Origin: Pollenia angustigena
Lineage: Eukaryota > Arthropoda > Insecta > Diptera > Polleniidae
Assembly (NCBI GenBank): GCA_930367215.1
Contig: OV884060.1
Coordinates: 211,423,253-211,487,252, forward strand
Reading direction: 5' to 3'
DNA length: 64,000 nucleotides
Positions 45,299 through 55,891 of the stretch are shown piece after piece. The position numbers were made by a program, and so were the translations under genes. The notes beneath the pieces were generated by a model. It saw only the letters and a list, made by a program, of their open reading frames with translations, did not search any database and had not been told where the DNA came from. Each line of letters opens with the position of its first letter. The stretch's first letter is position 1.

Positions 45299-45532
45299 TT
45301 ATTAGACAAAAGTATCACTTGAAAAAAAGACTTTTGAAACACTTTTTGAACAAAAAAAAAAAAAAAAAAGTTTTCAAAAAAGTTTTTTTTTTGCGATATA
45401 CCAATTTAAATTAAAACAAAACTTTGAAGTCTACTAGGCTTATTAAAAAAACAACTTCAATTACTCTTTAAATATGATTTCAATAAAAACATTTTGTGTA
45501 AGTCTACATTATTATAATAATATTGTGGTCGG

Positions 45533-45800
45533 GATTGTAAAAAAGATAAACTCACTGTTTATTGTTGTTGTTTTTGTTTAAGCTTTGGTATTGTTACAAG
45601 TTAAACTGGGGCTTATAATTCTTATTCGCTTAACAGTTTTATTTGTATAATATCTTTAGTTTTTCTTAAATGTTTGGATGAAGTTTTCTGACGATCTGGC
45701 CTAAGCAACCAGTGAAATGCGCATAGGAATAGCTTATGCCATCAACAATAAACTTTAGTTTGTCAATAGTATGAAATGGGATTTTAGCACATTATAACGA
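45533..45800 (+). repeat. Dispersed repeat R1, copy 3
   Basis: GATAAACTCACTGTTTATTG, TTCTTATTCGCTTAA and CTAAGCAACCAGTGAAATGC match 17630-17815. The MITE target TTGCTTAG (inverse) is uninterrupted here. Confidence 0.8.
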
Positions 45801-45992
45801 AAGATTGATAATTAATTTTTGAATCCCAAGAAAAACTTTGATATTATTTAAAAATGGCAAAAATGTAGTGTATTCCAGAAGTCTACTACTTTTCAAAGCA
45901 TTTAAAGCCATATATTGGCAATAGTCTGAACAGTGTTACTAAAATGTTTACATTAACGAAAGGCTTCAGGTAAACTTTAGCTACGGTTTTAA

Positions 45993-46080
45993 GATGACGA
46001 GCGCAAAACTCACTCGTTTAACAAATTTTAAAATTTTGTTTTAAATGTAAGTTAAGCGAGTTAGTTTTGCGCTCGTCATC
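45993..46080. repeat. 88-bp hairpin
   Basis: GATGACGAGCGCAAAACTCA at 45993 pairs with its inverse (TTAGTTTTGCGCTCGTCATC) ending at 46080, one or two mismatches, around an AT-rich loop. No duplication at the flanks was recognised. Confidence 0.75.
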
Positions 46081-46585
46081 AAAAAACAGGCAGTAAGAGT
46101 AATTTTGTTGAACCGTTCGAGACAAAAACAACCGCTTCTAAAAACGACGCATTATATAACTTGGGTCAAACATCTTAACCAATTGGTAGCCAAAAATATT
46201 AAAATCCACACTATCTTCTCTCTCTCTCTCAATCTCTCCTCATGTGCTTTGCTCGTTTCGAACGTTGACTATCATAATTTATATTTTCACTTTATCACAG
46301 CTGCTCTGAAAAGGGATCTTGTACTTGTGTTGAACCATTGTCGTAGGGTTTTAAGCCATAAGACTTTTCTCCTCCCTGAACCTCTACTTCCTTCTATGCT
46401 TCCTTCTATTATTAATTGAAATAGTCCATATTTTTTATAATTAAGGAATTAGTAAAAATGACGTTCAAGGTAATTTTAACACGGAAGTGGAAAGAGATAT
46501 GTACCGGGAATCACTGTATAATATGATATGATGATAACAACGAGATAGCCAAAAGATTTGTTCAATTCCTTCAGGTATAGGAAAA
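46081..46585. other. Unassigned, with (CT)n tract
   Basis: A 104-codon + frame at 46105-46419 spans a (TC)n microsatellite at about 46206-46220. I do not recognise it, and its composition is not convincingly coding. It may be decayed LINE 5' sequence, since a LINE endonuclease relic follows. Confidence 0.3.
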
Positions 46586-46589
46586 GAAG

Positions 46590-47041
46590 ATTATGAACTC
46601 TCTGTTTAGTCTTCCACCCAGTAAATTGTATGCTTGTAAATCTCCAGAATAAAATGGGAAATATTATAAGCAACCAAATTGATTTTATCTTCACAAACAA
46701 ACTTTTCTGCACATCTATAACAACACATCCAGGAGCAGATGTACCACCCGACTATAATCTTTTTATGGCAAATTATTTCACACTCGAAGAAAAAATACAA
46801 TCTTAGTACTTGACACCCATCGGTAAGCTCGAATACATAAATACAGAACTGAATAATATTTAAAGAGAGGATGTGAAAAAAATGTGGACGACAAAAAACA
46901 AATACTTTTATTCCAGTCAATCAGAATACTCTTGGAAATTATTCAAGGTCGAAAAGTAAAGATTGGATGAGAACGGAAATACAACAGCTTATGGAAGAAA
47001 GTCGTAAATATAAAAATTCAGATTATGCATTATACACTTAA
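46590..47041 (+). pseudogene. LINE endonuclease/linker relic (RTE-like)
   Basis: The + strand reads 'NKMGNIISNQIDFIFTNK', then 'THPGADVPPDYNLFMA', the C-terminal motifs of the apurinic-type LINE endonuclease ('QIDYI', then 'GAD..SDHNL'). Here the expected 'SDHN' is 'PDYN', losing the catalytic Asp-His pair. It continues with frame changes into 'KTWMRTEI'-like text (seen as 'RSKDWMRTEIQQLMEESRK') that precedes the RT domain in RTE-type elements. Stops are present and the RT is missing. Confidence 0.65.
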
Positions 47042-48060
47042 CCGAAAAGTGTTCATAATATGAACGAACAACGTTTATTAAAATAATTTTCGAAGGCTTA
47101 ATGAATTATTCGTTAATATAATGAAAAATGAAATTATCCAGGTATTTAAATTTACGTACACTTCATTGACTCAATGAATATGTCTTTATTAAATATTTAT
47201 TTAACATGAATTAATAATGAATAATATGCAATACGTTGTTATAATGAAAGTACTCAAAGAATAATAAAACTTTTATTTGGCATAGGAATAGTTTATTGAA
47301 ACATAATCATATGCCCCGGTAGACTAGAGCTTGTCTATCAGCGCCGGGGTTGCGGGTTCGATTCCCGCCAGAGACTCTGGTTTCTTTCCTGCAGACAAGC
47401 GTAGAGCTTCGCGGGATTAGCGTAGGGAATTAAAAAATAAAAAATTCTTTAAAAAAAAATTCTTTAATTCACGTTAAAGTCAATTAAATGTTCGTTGAGC
47501 TAACGAAACATTTATTTAATCTTATTAAACCAAAATCGTGTAAATTTTATAAACTATTCGTTAAAATTAATAAAGTGTTCGTTGGGCTATCGAGAGACTT
47601 AACAAATGTTTTTAACATAATAGAGCGAAAATGCAACAAACTGTTCGCTGTCATACCAAACCTGTACGTTAAAATTAATAAAGTTTTCATTTAGTTAACG
47701 AAACTTTTATTTAAAATTATCCCCACACATAAAAAATAGTTCATTGAGGCAATGACATTGTGTTCGTTAAGTCAACAAATTTGTAAAAAAAAAGTATTCG
47801 TTGAATTTACGAAAAGGTTCACTGAATTAACGAATAAGTGCATTGAATAAATGTATTCTTGCATTAAATTATGATCTTACAGAAAACGAACTTTGTTCGT
47901 TAAATTAATTAATTTTTTTGTTATATTAACGAACACCTCATTTAATTACTAAAATAAAATCTTTGAAAGAATGGTCATTCACAGTCACAAAGAACAAATT
48001 CATTAGACGAAAATTTATAATTCTTTCGTTTGCTGAACGTTTATTTTCGTTGTCTTCACG
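47042..48060. repeat. TTCGTTAA/TTAACGAA motif field
   Basis: At least 15 copies or near-copies of TTCGTTAA, GTTCGTTGA or their complements (TTAACGAA) lie in 47042-47300 and 47480-48060, often near 'ATTTATT' linkers. The field is split by the tRNA-like insertion at 47310. It looks like the inside of a repeat-rich MITE, but ends were not fixed. Confidence 0.55.
47310..47475 (+). repeat. tRNA-related SINE or tRNA pseudogene
   Basis: A perfect T-arm/B box GCGGGTTCGATTCCCGC lies at 47352-47368, and an A-box-like GGTAGACTAGAGC at 47319-47331. The 5' GCCCCGG has no matching 3' acceptor strand and no good anticodon stem is visible, so it is not a functional tRNA. The downstream 'unrelated' part and A-rich end (about 47430-47475) suit a SINE. 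Confidence 0.65.
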
Positions 48061-48064
48061 TCTG

Positions 48065-49240
48065 AGAGCTAACGCGTGCTGCTAAGAATAGACTCCTACA
48101 AATCCATGCCAGGAGATTTAGGGTCTAAGACTCAGGCACGACAATTTCAACTTACATAAAAACTAAAAGCAGCCGCAAATATTTACCGCAGAAAAAAAAC
48201 CTTCATCATGATCATGATCATAAAAAATTATGTAGCTCAAAAGTTTCCGTTCCGTTATTAAAAATTTCTATAAGCTAAATCAAAAAAAGCAAATCTCGTT
48301 TGTATCTTTTCCTTGGATTTTTTTCTTATTTTTTTTATTAATTCTTTAAACATACTTGTCTCATTATTTATTTAACACATTTTCATCATTTTGATGACAT
48401 TACTCATCATTTAGGCAACCAAAGTTAAAGAAAATAAAATAAATCCCTCCGTATACCTATAAATTTTTTGAAATAGTCATCGTTTCAAGTATTCTAGAAG
48501 TCCGTAACAAAATCCTTTGTTCTTTTGGCCATGTTTATTTAACAATTAAAAGAAGAAAAAAATCCAATAAAACCAACAAAAATTAATATTAAAATTGCTA
48601 AAGTTTATTTAAATTGTTCTTTTTATTTAAAGAAAAACACTACAGTTAATAAAAATAAATAAAAAACAAACAAAAAATACAAAAAAAAAAGTTTTACTCA
48701 AGAATTTCAAAAGATACTTTGAGTATGAATATTTAAATAAAATAACATTCATAAAAATGTTGAAGTTTAAAAAAAATGAATGCATGAAGTTAATGACTAA
48801 AGAAATACGCACTTTTTTGAATTATTTCAAAAAAAATACTGTGGGAATTTTATTTTTTAAAAAACTTTCTTTATTCAATAAAAACATTTAACGCTTCCGA
48901 TTAATATAATTTATTTATTAATATTTCTTTTAAGATCTTCCGACATTTTTTATTTTTTTGAGGTTATTTTGAGCATTTAGCGTTTTTTTTTTTTTTTTTT
49001 TGTTCATTTACATGCCAGTTTTATTTCAGTTTAAAAAACTACTATTAACGACTGGTTACAAAACTCATTAATTAAATTTAATATTTTTTAATCGCTGGTT
49101 TTTGTGTTCAATAATTTTGTTTATAAAATGTCTGCACTTACACTTCCAGTTAATAAAAATTGCTTAATGAAATAATTTACATATTTTTGAAATTCCGGCA
49201 GCATATTGAATTTAAATGCTCGGTCGCTTGAAACTGAACA
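48065..49240. other. AT-rich non-coding sequence
   Basis: ATGATCATGATCAT near 48208 and long T/A runs (T19 near 48983). No exon or element boundary recognised. Confidence 0.4.
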
Positions 49241-49243
49241 CAT

Positions 49244-50930
49244 CCCAACAAACACGGAGGTCTGATTTCAAATTGAAAATGATTTGAAATCAAACGTTTT
49301 CTCAAATGACAAACGTTTGATAATGATTTGAAAATCATAGCGTTCTCAACAAAAAGGAGAAATTATTTTCAAATTGAAAAATGCCTTTATTTTCAACTTG
49401 CTTTCAAACGTTATTCTCAAAAGTTTTTCAAATGTGGAATATAAATAAAAATATTTTATTTTTTTTAATTTAAATTTATTATTTATTTAAATAAACTGTG
49501 AGATAAACATTCGGCCCCATAGCGTAAAGATGAAATAATGTTCTTTCCGTCCTCTAACTCTTGGAAAGACAAACTACTTGGCTCCATTTTATTTGGAGGA
49601 TTGTAGCACCGCGATCGTTCAACAAACCTTCTTCACTTTCCTGTTTTATTTTCCTCTTTTTCGTATTTTTAATCATTGTAATTACTCACAAATAATATTA
49701 TTTTTCACAAGAAATAAGCTGTTCACTTTATATTAAAAATTATTTTTAATAGTAAAACACATGTAACCACGAAGTAAAAAATGTAACTTTAATCGCCATT
49801 TTTAATGATACCATTTATTTTTCGCTTTAGTATTGCCAAGTTTATTTTTGATTTGAATTTAACATTTGACATCAAATTGATAAAACATTTGATATCAAAT
49901 GTCTATTTTCAAATCATAATCAATTTGAATTTAAATTGTAAATAAAACAATTGAAAAACGTTAGAGAATTGTTTTTGATGTCAAATGACAAAGTCATTTC
50001 ATATCAAAGGTTTGACGGAGCTTTGATTTCAAATTGAAAATGATTTGAAATCAAAGGTTTTCTCAAACGACAAACGTTTGATAATAATTTGAAAATCATT
50101 TGAAAATCATAGCATTCTCAACAAAAAGGGGAAATTATTATCAAGTTGAAAAATGCCTTTATTTTCAACTTGCTTTCAAACGTAATTGTCAAATGTTTTT
50201 CAAATGTGGATAGTAATACAATGTGGAACATGAATAAAAATATGTTATTTTCTTAATTTAAATTTATTATTTATTGAAATAAACTTTGAGATAAATATTC
50301 GGCAACATAGATAAAAGATGAAATGAGGTTCTTTCCGTCCTCTAATTCTTGCAAAGACGACATTTGCTCCCTCTTATTTTGAGGATTGTAGCACCGCGAT
50401 CGTTCAACAAACTTTCTTCACTTTCCCGTTTTATTTTCCTTTTTTTTTGTATTCTTACCCTCATATTCATAAAAAATATTTCAGGTTTATGACAGGTTTA
50501 TGAAATCAATTTTCTATGAAAATTTGTTTAATAAACCTTTTATTGTTTAAAAATATTTTTTATGAATATGGGGGTTAATCATTGGAATTACTCAATAATT
50601 TTTAATTTTCACAAGAAATAAACTGTTCACTTTATATATTTTTAATAGTAAAACACATGCAACCATAAAGTAAAAAATTTAACTTTAATCGCCATTTTTA
50701 ATGCTTTTTTCGCTTTAGTGTAGCCAAGTTTATTTTTGATTTGAATTTAACATTTGAAAAACATTTGACATCAAATTGATAAAACATTTGATATCAAATG
50801 TTTATTTTGAAATCATTATCAATTTGAATTTAAATGTTAAATCAAACAATTGAAAAACGTTAGAGAATTGTGTCTGATGTCAAATGATAAAGTCATTTCA
50901 TATCAAAGGTTTGACTTCGTGTTTGTTGGG
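49244..50930. mobile_element. 1.69-kb dimeric inverted-terminus element
   Basis: Ends CCCAACAAACACGGAGGTC and GACTTCGTGTTTGTTGGG give a perfect 13-bp inverted terminus, with AT outside both (49242-49243, 50931-50932). The inside is two head-to-tail copies of one unit of 760-900 bp (about 49254-50008 and 50009-50925), sharing GATTTCAAATTGAAAATGAT and CAACAAAAAGGxGAAATTAT. They join without an intervening terminus. The second unit carries the 117-bp insert at 50458-50574. ISL2EU elements use AT targets, so that is one candidate. No transposase seen. Confidence 0.8.
50458..50574. mobile_element. 117-bp MITE with TTA TSD
   Basis: CCCTCATATTCATAAAAAAT at the left and ATTTTTTATGAATATGGGGG at the right are near-perfect inverses. 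TTA flanks both ends (50455-50457, 50575-50577). The first unit of the dimer has the same site empty (TTTTTAATCATTG at about 49668). Confidence 0.88.
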
Positions 50931-50934
50931 ATAC

Positions 50935-51265
50935 CACCGCTTGTTTGGTATGTATGTATGTGTATAAAAAGAGTTGGTTGGGAAAAGTAGTATTAAAAAT
51001 GGTTGTTTACATCAGTCCCAAAAATTAAGTTCGCAACTTCGTTGTAAAGTTTGGAAACTAGCCATTCATAAGCTTTACAAAATTCTATCTTGTTATTACT
51101 TAAAGTCTTTCTTTATCTTCCTCTCTATCTGTCTCCTTTCTTTCTTTGGCTGTCTATTTGACAATCAGTTTTGTAATTTCGCTAAAAAGTGTAAAAACTA
51201 AACGCTTCTTTACTCTGACGTAAACGTATACTTTGCAGGTCAGCTGTTCCGTTTTTCTTATGATG
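50935..51265. other. Non-coding, C/T-rich
   Basis: Contains a TATG microsatellite (about 50949-50962) and TCTTTCTTT tracts. The 75-codon frame at 50974-51201 has no motif. Continuous with the sequence after the hAT element at 52616. Confidence 0.35.
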
Positions 51266-51273
51266 GTTCACAC

Positions 51274-52607
51274 CAGTGCTGGTATATTTTTACGGTCGTG
51301 GGTAGAGCGTGGGTAATTTCTCTTAGGTGTAATTCAGGTGTAATTTGAAACTTTTACTTCAGATGCCCAAATAAAATCAAGATTCGATTTCAGCGATGAC
51401 ATTTATTTCTTTTTAAATATTGTTGCTAAGAAACGCACTTCAATCATTAAACATACATATATTTTTGTTTGGTAATGAATGTCGCAAGATGGACCCTTAG
51501 ATTTGGATAAAGATGCCTATCATAGTGACTTAGAACCTGAAGTTTATTGAAAAAAGTTATTCAAACTAAAAACTTGCCTTGGGGAAGATATGTTTCCAAT
51601 ATTGCAACATATAATTAATTTAATTTCTATCTTGCTACTTTTTAATGCTTTAGTTTAAAGAATATTTAACGCCCTGTACAGTTGTAAAACTGAATTACGT
51701 AAGGGACAGTTGTATAAAACTCTGCAGGCATCTTGTTTACTAAATAAGGTATAAAGGGTATTTTTGAATACCATAAAACTTAAAATGGTAGACAACACAA
51801 AAAAAAATTAATTTTAATCGCAGATTGATACACGGCATTACGATTAGACACCGCGTCTGTCCTTGACGAAACGCATTGCAGGCGTCCAATTTTGTTTCTC
51901 TTTTTCGAATAAAATGAACAATGTTGACCTCCAAGATACCGATTGCTGCTGGCTTACTAGCATTAACCACTGACTTCACAGCCCTACGGAAAACAATCAA
52001 TAAGTGTCACATCGCACGGCCTTGAAGTCTAATTGACAGTTTATTTTCTCTAAATCAACACATTGCCTTCATTTGTGAAAAAAGTTGCGTCATTTAAATC
52101 ATGAAGTCACCTTTAAGTTGCGAAAATCGATGGCTGATTTTCAAAGTATATTTGGATAATTTGGTGGCGTTGTTCAAGCATGAATTTATTCATGATGATG
52201 TGCCTGATCAAAAAGTGAAAATAGTATGACAGTTCGTTAGACAGCTAACCTTTCGTAAGCTCTATGGGGCTAAAAAAATACCCATTATAAAGCAATGACA
52301 AGCAACATTTTAAACCTTGCCAAGATATATCAACCAAATGTGGAAGTTAAACTCTTTATTTAAGCAGTTTTATTTTATGTTTTATTAATTTTTTTTAGGT
52401 CTTTATTGTTATTTTTGTTAATTTAAATAAAATTCTCAGTTTGACTTATATTGATCTTGTTTTGATGAGTTTGTTGTGTTTTTGCTTCTTTGTAAATGTC
52501 TTTTTATTAAATAAAACTTAAATTTTATATCAGGTGTAATTTCATTTAATTCGGGTAATTTTGCTTCATCTCAAGTGTAATTTTGAATCTTGCTGGTGGT
52601 AACACTG
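51274..52607. mobile_element. 1.33-kb hAT-like element with 8-bp TSD
   Basis: It starts CAGTGCTGGTA and ends ...TGGTGGTAACACTG, the canonical hAT CAGTG terminus. Flanking 8-mers GTTCACAC (51266-51273) and GTTTACAC (52608-52615) differ by one base. Subterminal AGGTGTAATT / AATTACACCT motifs are inverted at both ends. A mariner-like relic is nested inside. No hAT transposase was recognised. Confidence 0.82.
51756..52283 (-). pseudogene. Internally deleted DD41D-type mariner-like element
   Basis: Termini GGGTATTTTTGAATACC (left) and GGGGCTAAAAAAATACCC (right) are imperfect inverses. The minus strand carries both transposase ends. The N-terminus, 'MNKFMLEQRHQIIQIYFENQ', starts near 52210. The C-terminus includes 'NWTPAMRFVKDRRG' (after a frameshift) and lies at about 51820-51990. 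Between them, 'VN.TSRPCDVT' corresponds to the third-Asp region. The whole catalytic core between the HTH and that point is deleted, leaving a 528-bp non-autonomous copy. It is inserted in the hAT element. Confidence 0.72.
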
Positions 52608-52615
52608 GTTTACAC

Positions 52616-53675
52616 TCTTCAAGTTTTAGCTATAGGAGAGAAGGGAAAAGAGAATGGCATTTCTTTTTCTCTCTCTCTCTCTCTCTCTCCTAAAAACTCA
52701 AGACTTGACGGCAAAAATTTGTAGAGTACGAGCGAGCACTTACCAAGCTTATGTATAAATAGGTACTTTTACGTAAACGTGACGTTGCATATGAACCTGA
52801 TAAATTTAAAATTAACTACGTTTTGAAGTATCAGCTTTTAACAAATTTTAAGTTAAGGACTCACACGCACATATTTATATATTTTTATACAAAACGCACA
52901 ATAACAAATGCTAAAAGTTATAAATTATAAAAATTTTCTCTTATTTTTTCCATTTAACACATTTTAACACTTTTACGTATTTTTAGTAACTGCCGACTAT
53001 TGAAGTCGACCACAACGTTAACGTGTGCGCAATATTTACGTATGAGTAACGAGGCCTTTCCTATATACAAGTCTATCTTTCTTTCTCTCTCGCTTTTTTT
53101 GTATGACAGTTATATTCCATAATAAATTTTATAAGTATACACAATGTTTTAAAGTTAAAGCAACTGAATTAACAATTTTCTTGTAAAATCATAACTTTAA
53201 AATAAGCCGACAATGTATCTGCCTGTTTGACAAGTTATAAGTTTATTGACTTTCAAACTATTTATTACTTGTATATTCTAAAACTAAAAACAATTTGTCG
53301 CTTTTGTCGTCATTTTTACTGTATAGTAATTTTCATACAAAATGTTTTGAAAAACATTGTAATTATACCTAAATTTGTAAAAATCTTTTTAGAATATGAT
53401 AACAAACACCACAAATTGTATTGTTTTTAATGACTTATATAACTATTGAATTAATTAATAAATAATATATGTTCAATTCATTTTATTTTATTTTTTTAAT
53501 TATTTTAATGAAAATTTCTTATCAACTAACTCTAATAATCATTTTAACTCAAATTGAAATTCCCTTCCCTGGCTTAATTTTATGGTATCAACCAATGTGA
53601 TTGGCAAATTTTATTTAAGAAGAAGAAAAAATGAACAAAAACCAAGAGTAAAGTACCACTCAATTTACATGATGA
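52616..53675. other. Non-coding, with (CT)n microsatellite
   Basis: (TC)n at about 52667-52690. The words CTTTTACGTAAACGTGACGT at about 52766 and CTGACGTAAACGTATAC at about 51217 are similar on either side of the hAT element. No exon is supported, and frames at 53227-53430 and 53582 onward lack motifs. Confidence 0.35.
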
Positions 53676-53679
53676 ATTT

Positions 53680-53832
53680 TATGACGTCCAATTTTAGACG
53701 TCATTTTTTGTTTGGTAGCAAGCGGTGTAGAGAAGAAAGAGGAAGCGAAAACAGAAATCATGTCTATTTTTCTACCCCTCTTTCTTCTCTACACCGCTTG
53801 CTACCAAACAAAAAAATGACGTCCAAAATCGA
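53680..53832. repeat. Long inverted repeat, arms about 46 bp
   Basis: GACGTCATTTTTTGTTTGGT..AGCAAGCGGTGTAGAGAAGA (53697-53742) is mirrored almost perfectly at 53777-53823. The inverted similarity continues more weakly outwards (CAATTTTA / AAAATCG). The arms are GC-richer than the surroundings. A MITE or cruciform is possible; no target duplication was resolved. Confidence 0.8.
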
Positions 53833-54300
53833 GTGGAGAAGCAGCTCGCGCTTTTTGTCATTTTTCTTAAGGGCAAACAGGTCGTTTTTGTTTGTCTGCT
53901 TTTGTTGCGTTTCGCGGTGTCACCCCGCATTGGTTAGTGTTTCGGTGTCGTATAACTGTACCGAGTTCCGGTTTTTGCGGTATCTGCATTAACTACATAT
54001 GTATGTATGTATATGCAATCGTTTTTTACCTCAATTTGAGGTTTTGTCTGGTGGAGAACCATTAATAACTCAATGTGACTGGTGGAGAACCAAATATAAC
54101 TCATACGTTTTACTGGTGGAGTACCAAGGAAATAACTCAGAAGATTACTGGTGGAGACCAATATACTCTGGAGCGGATTCTGGAAGCTCTCGCCTTCCTA
54201 TACGAAGGTTTAGGTCGAACGAGGACTTTGCGGTTGATGCTCCTAAAATGTGTGTGATACCCTGGCAATATAACTATAAATAGTTCGCCAAAAAATTTTA
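53833..54300 (+). promoter_or_regulatory. Candidate promoter/leader region, with GGTGGAGA tandem motif
   Basis: GC-richer than the rest (GCAGCTCGCGC, TTCGCGGTGTCACCCCGCAT). It contains four copies of 'CTGGTGGAGAACCA..ATAACTCA' at about 54048, 54079, 54112 and 54148, spaced about 31-36 bp. It lies on the same side as, and 1.6 kb upstream of, the host exon, with only a hAT element between. It could be the host gene's first exon/promoter, or the leader of a lost LTR element, since TGGTGGAGA resembles a primer-binding start. Neither is proved. Confidence 0.25.
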
Positions 54301-54400
54301 GTGTTAAGAAAGCCAAAAAAGTTTACTCAAAGTGAATTGACAATGCACATTGAATTGATATTTCAGTTTATGACATTCGGCAATACGATAAAGTAACGAT

Positions 54401-55755
54401 TAGGGTATTCATTTAACCGGGCTTTTGATTTAATCGGTAAATCGCTCGATTAATTAACCGAGGTTTTTGTTTAATCGGTTAATAATCGGTTAATTTTGTT
54501 ATTGATCGGTTAACCGATTAATAAAGTAATTTTTTTTTTTTAAATTAGGTAATTTCAATGAATAAAAATTAAAATTATTTATTATTGCAGTTTAGTAGTA
54601 AAAAAAAACAATAACATTACAGTACGTGAACTAAAAGGGGGAAAAAAATAATTCATAACTCTACATAATACATATTTTTTAATTAATGCATATATGCACA
54701 TATAAATAATGCACGTGAAATTGAAATCGAAGGAGATTTTAAGTTAAATTTTTTTTAAATGAACATAGCTTTTCCTGAGTTCGAAAGTAGTTTTAGTAAA
54801 GATATGTGTATGAGGTAATGAAAAAGAAATATTTTTATCAATTTTAAACACAGGATAGAATTAAAAACTTGCTCGATTTCAATTTCACGTGATTTCGATT
54901 TCCAGAACAAGACCGATTATGTATTTATTAAAAAATAAACTGTGAGATAATTTTATTAGTAATTTAAATAGTTTAAGAAGATCTTATAAAATAATCGTTT
55001 ATAAATAATTTGGTTAAAATGTATTGGATTAAAGCGACTTCTTTCTTTAGTTTTGATAAATTTTGACTTGAAAAAATTTCTTTCACTTATCGTAGATGTT
55101 GAAGAAGAAATAATACAGAACATCTAAATTCTCAGTCTTTTTTCAGGAGTTCTCTAAACATATAAAATCTTCCATTATACCATTTAAATCCTGTTTTATT
55201 TTTAATACTTTTAATTGTTTGGGTTAATTCTGTTGTTGCGTTACTATCGTAAGTTTCTTCTGGTGTCAGGTCATCATCTAGCTCGTCCTGGCAAAGCTCA
55301 GCACCGAATATTCTACAAAAAACTTCATTTCCGAATCCTTAATTTCTGTTTTTGTACCATATTTTAAAAATGTATTTATAGAAGGTTATCTATTGTATAA
55401 AAGAATAATTCTCAACACAACTTTTTTTTGGTTCACTTTGGCAACGTTTTTGGTGAATTTTGGTACGGAGAACGTTGTAAAATTGTTCATAGTTACACTG
55501 TAGAATGTATTTAAAAAAGCGAGTTGCTTTGCGACCGACGTTTTGGAACTCACCCATTATTTAAAACAAAAAAAAAAAAATTGGTTTAATACTACAAAAA
55601 ATTATAATTTTTGTTATAACGGTTAATCGGCTAAGCGACTGAAATTAGCCGGTTTAATCGTTAATCGAAAAAAGCTAATTTTAAATTAAACGATTAGATA
55701 ATCGGGTTGTAATTAATCGGTAAACCGATTAACGGTCAACCGAATGAATACCCTA
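54401..55755. mobile_element. 1.36-kb hAT-like element with 8-bp TSD
   Basis: Termini TAGGGTATTCATTTAACCG and CGGTCAACCGAATGAATACC-CTA are inverses over the outer 13 bp. A perfect 8-bp duplication GTAACGAT flanks it (54393-54400, 55756-55763). Subterminal regions are dense in TCGGTTAA/TTAACCGA. The interior has a decayed minus-strand reading ('MGEFQNVGRKATRFFKYIL' near 55500-55560, and an acidic 'QDELDDDLTPEET' near 55260) that may be transposase remnants, with several stops. It is inserted 136 bp upstream of the host exon. Confidence 0.9.
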
Positions 55756-55891
55756 GTAACGATATAACAAATTTTTTCTGTTCACAAGTGCATAAACAAA
55801 AATTGTATTTTTTAAACTTGCTTGTGAATTGTAGAATTATTTATTAACAATTATATTCATTCTCTTAATTTTTTTTTTTTATTTTTTGCAG

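Noticed and set aside
47313..47385. Functional tRNA gene
   Set aside because: The T arm is perfect, but the acceptor ends do not pair and no proper anticodon stem is visible. A SINE or pseudogene is more likely.
53582..53992. 136-codon + frame as a host gene
   Set aside because: It runs across a 150-bp inverted repeat, has no recognisable domain, and its frame does not connect to the exon at 55.9 kb.
54048..54165. Definite LTR-retrotransposon primer-binding site (TGGTGGAGA)
   Set aside because: The motif occurs four times in tandem and no LTR or gag/pol is adjacent. Kept only as a possibility.
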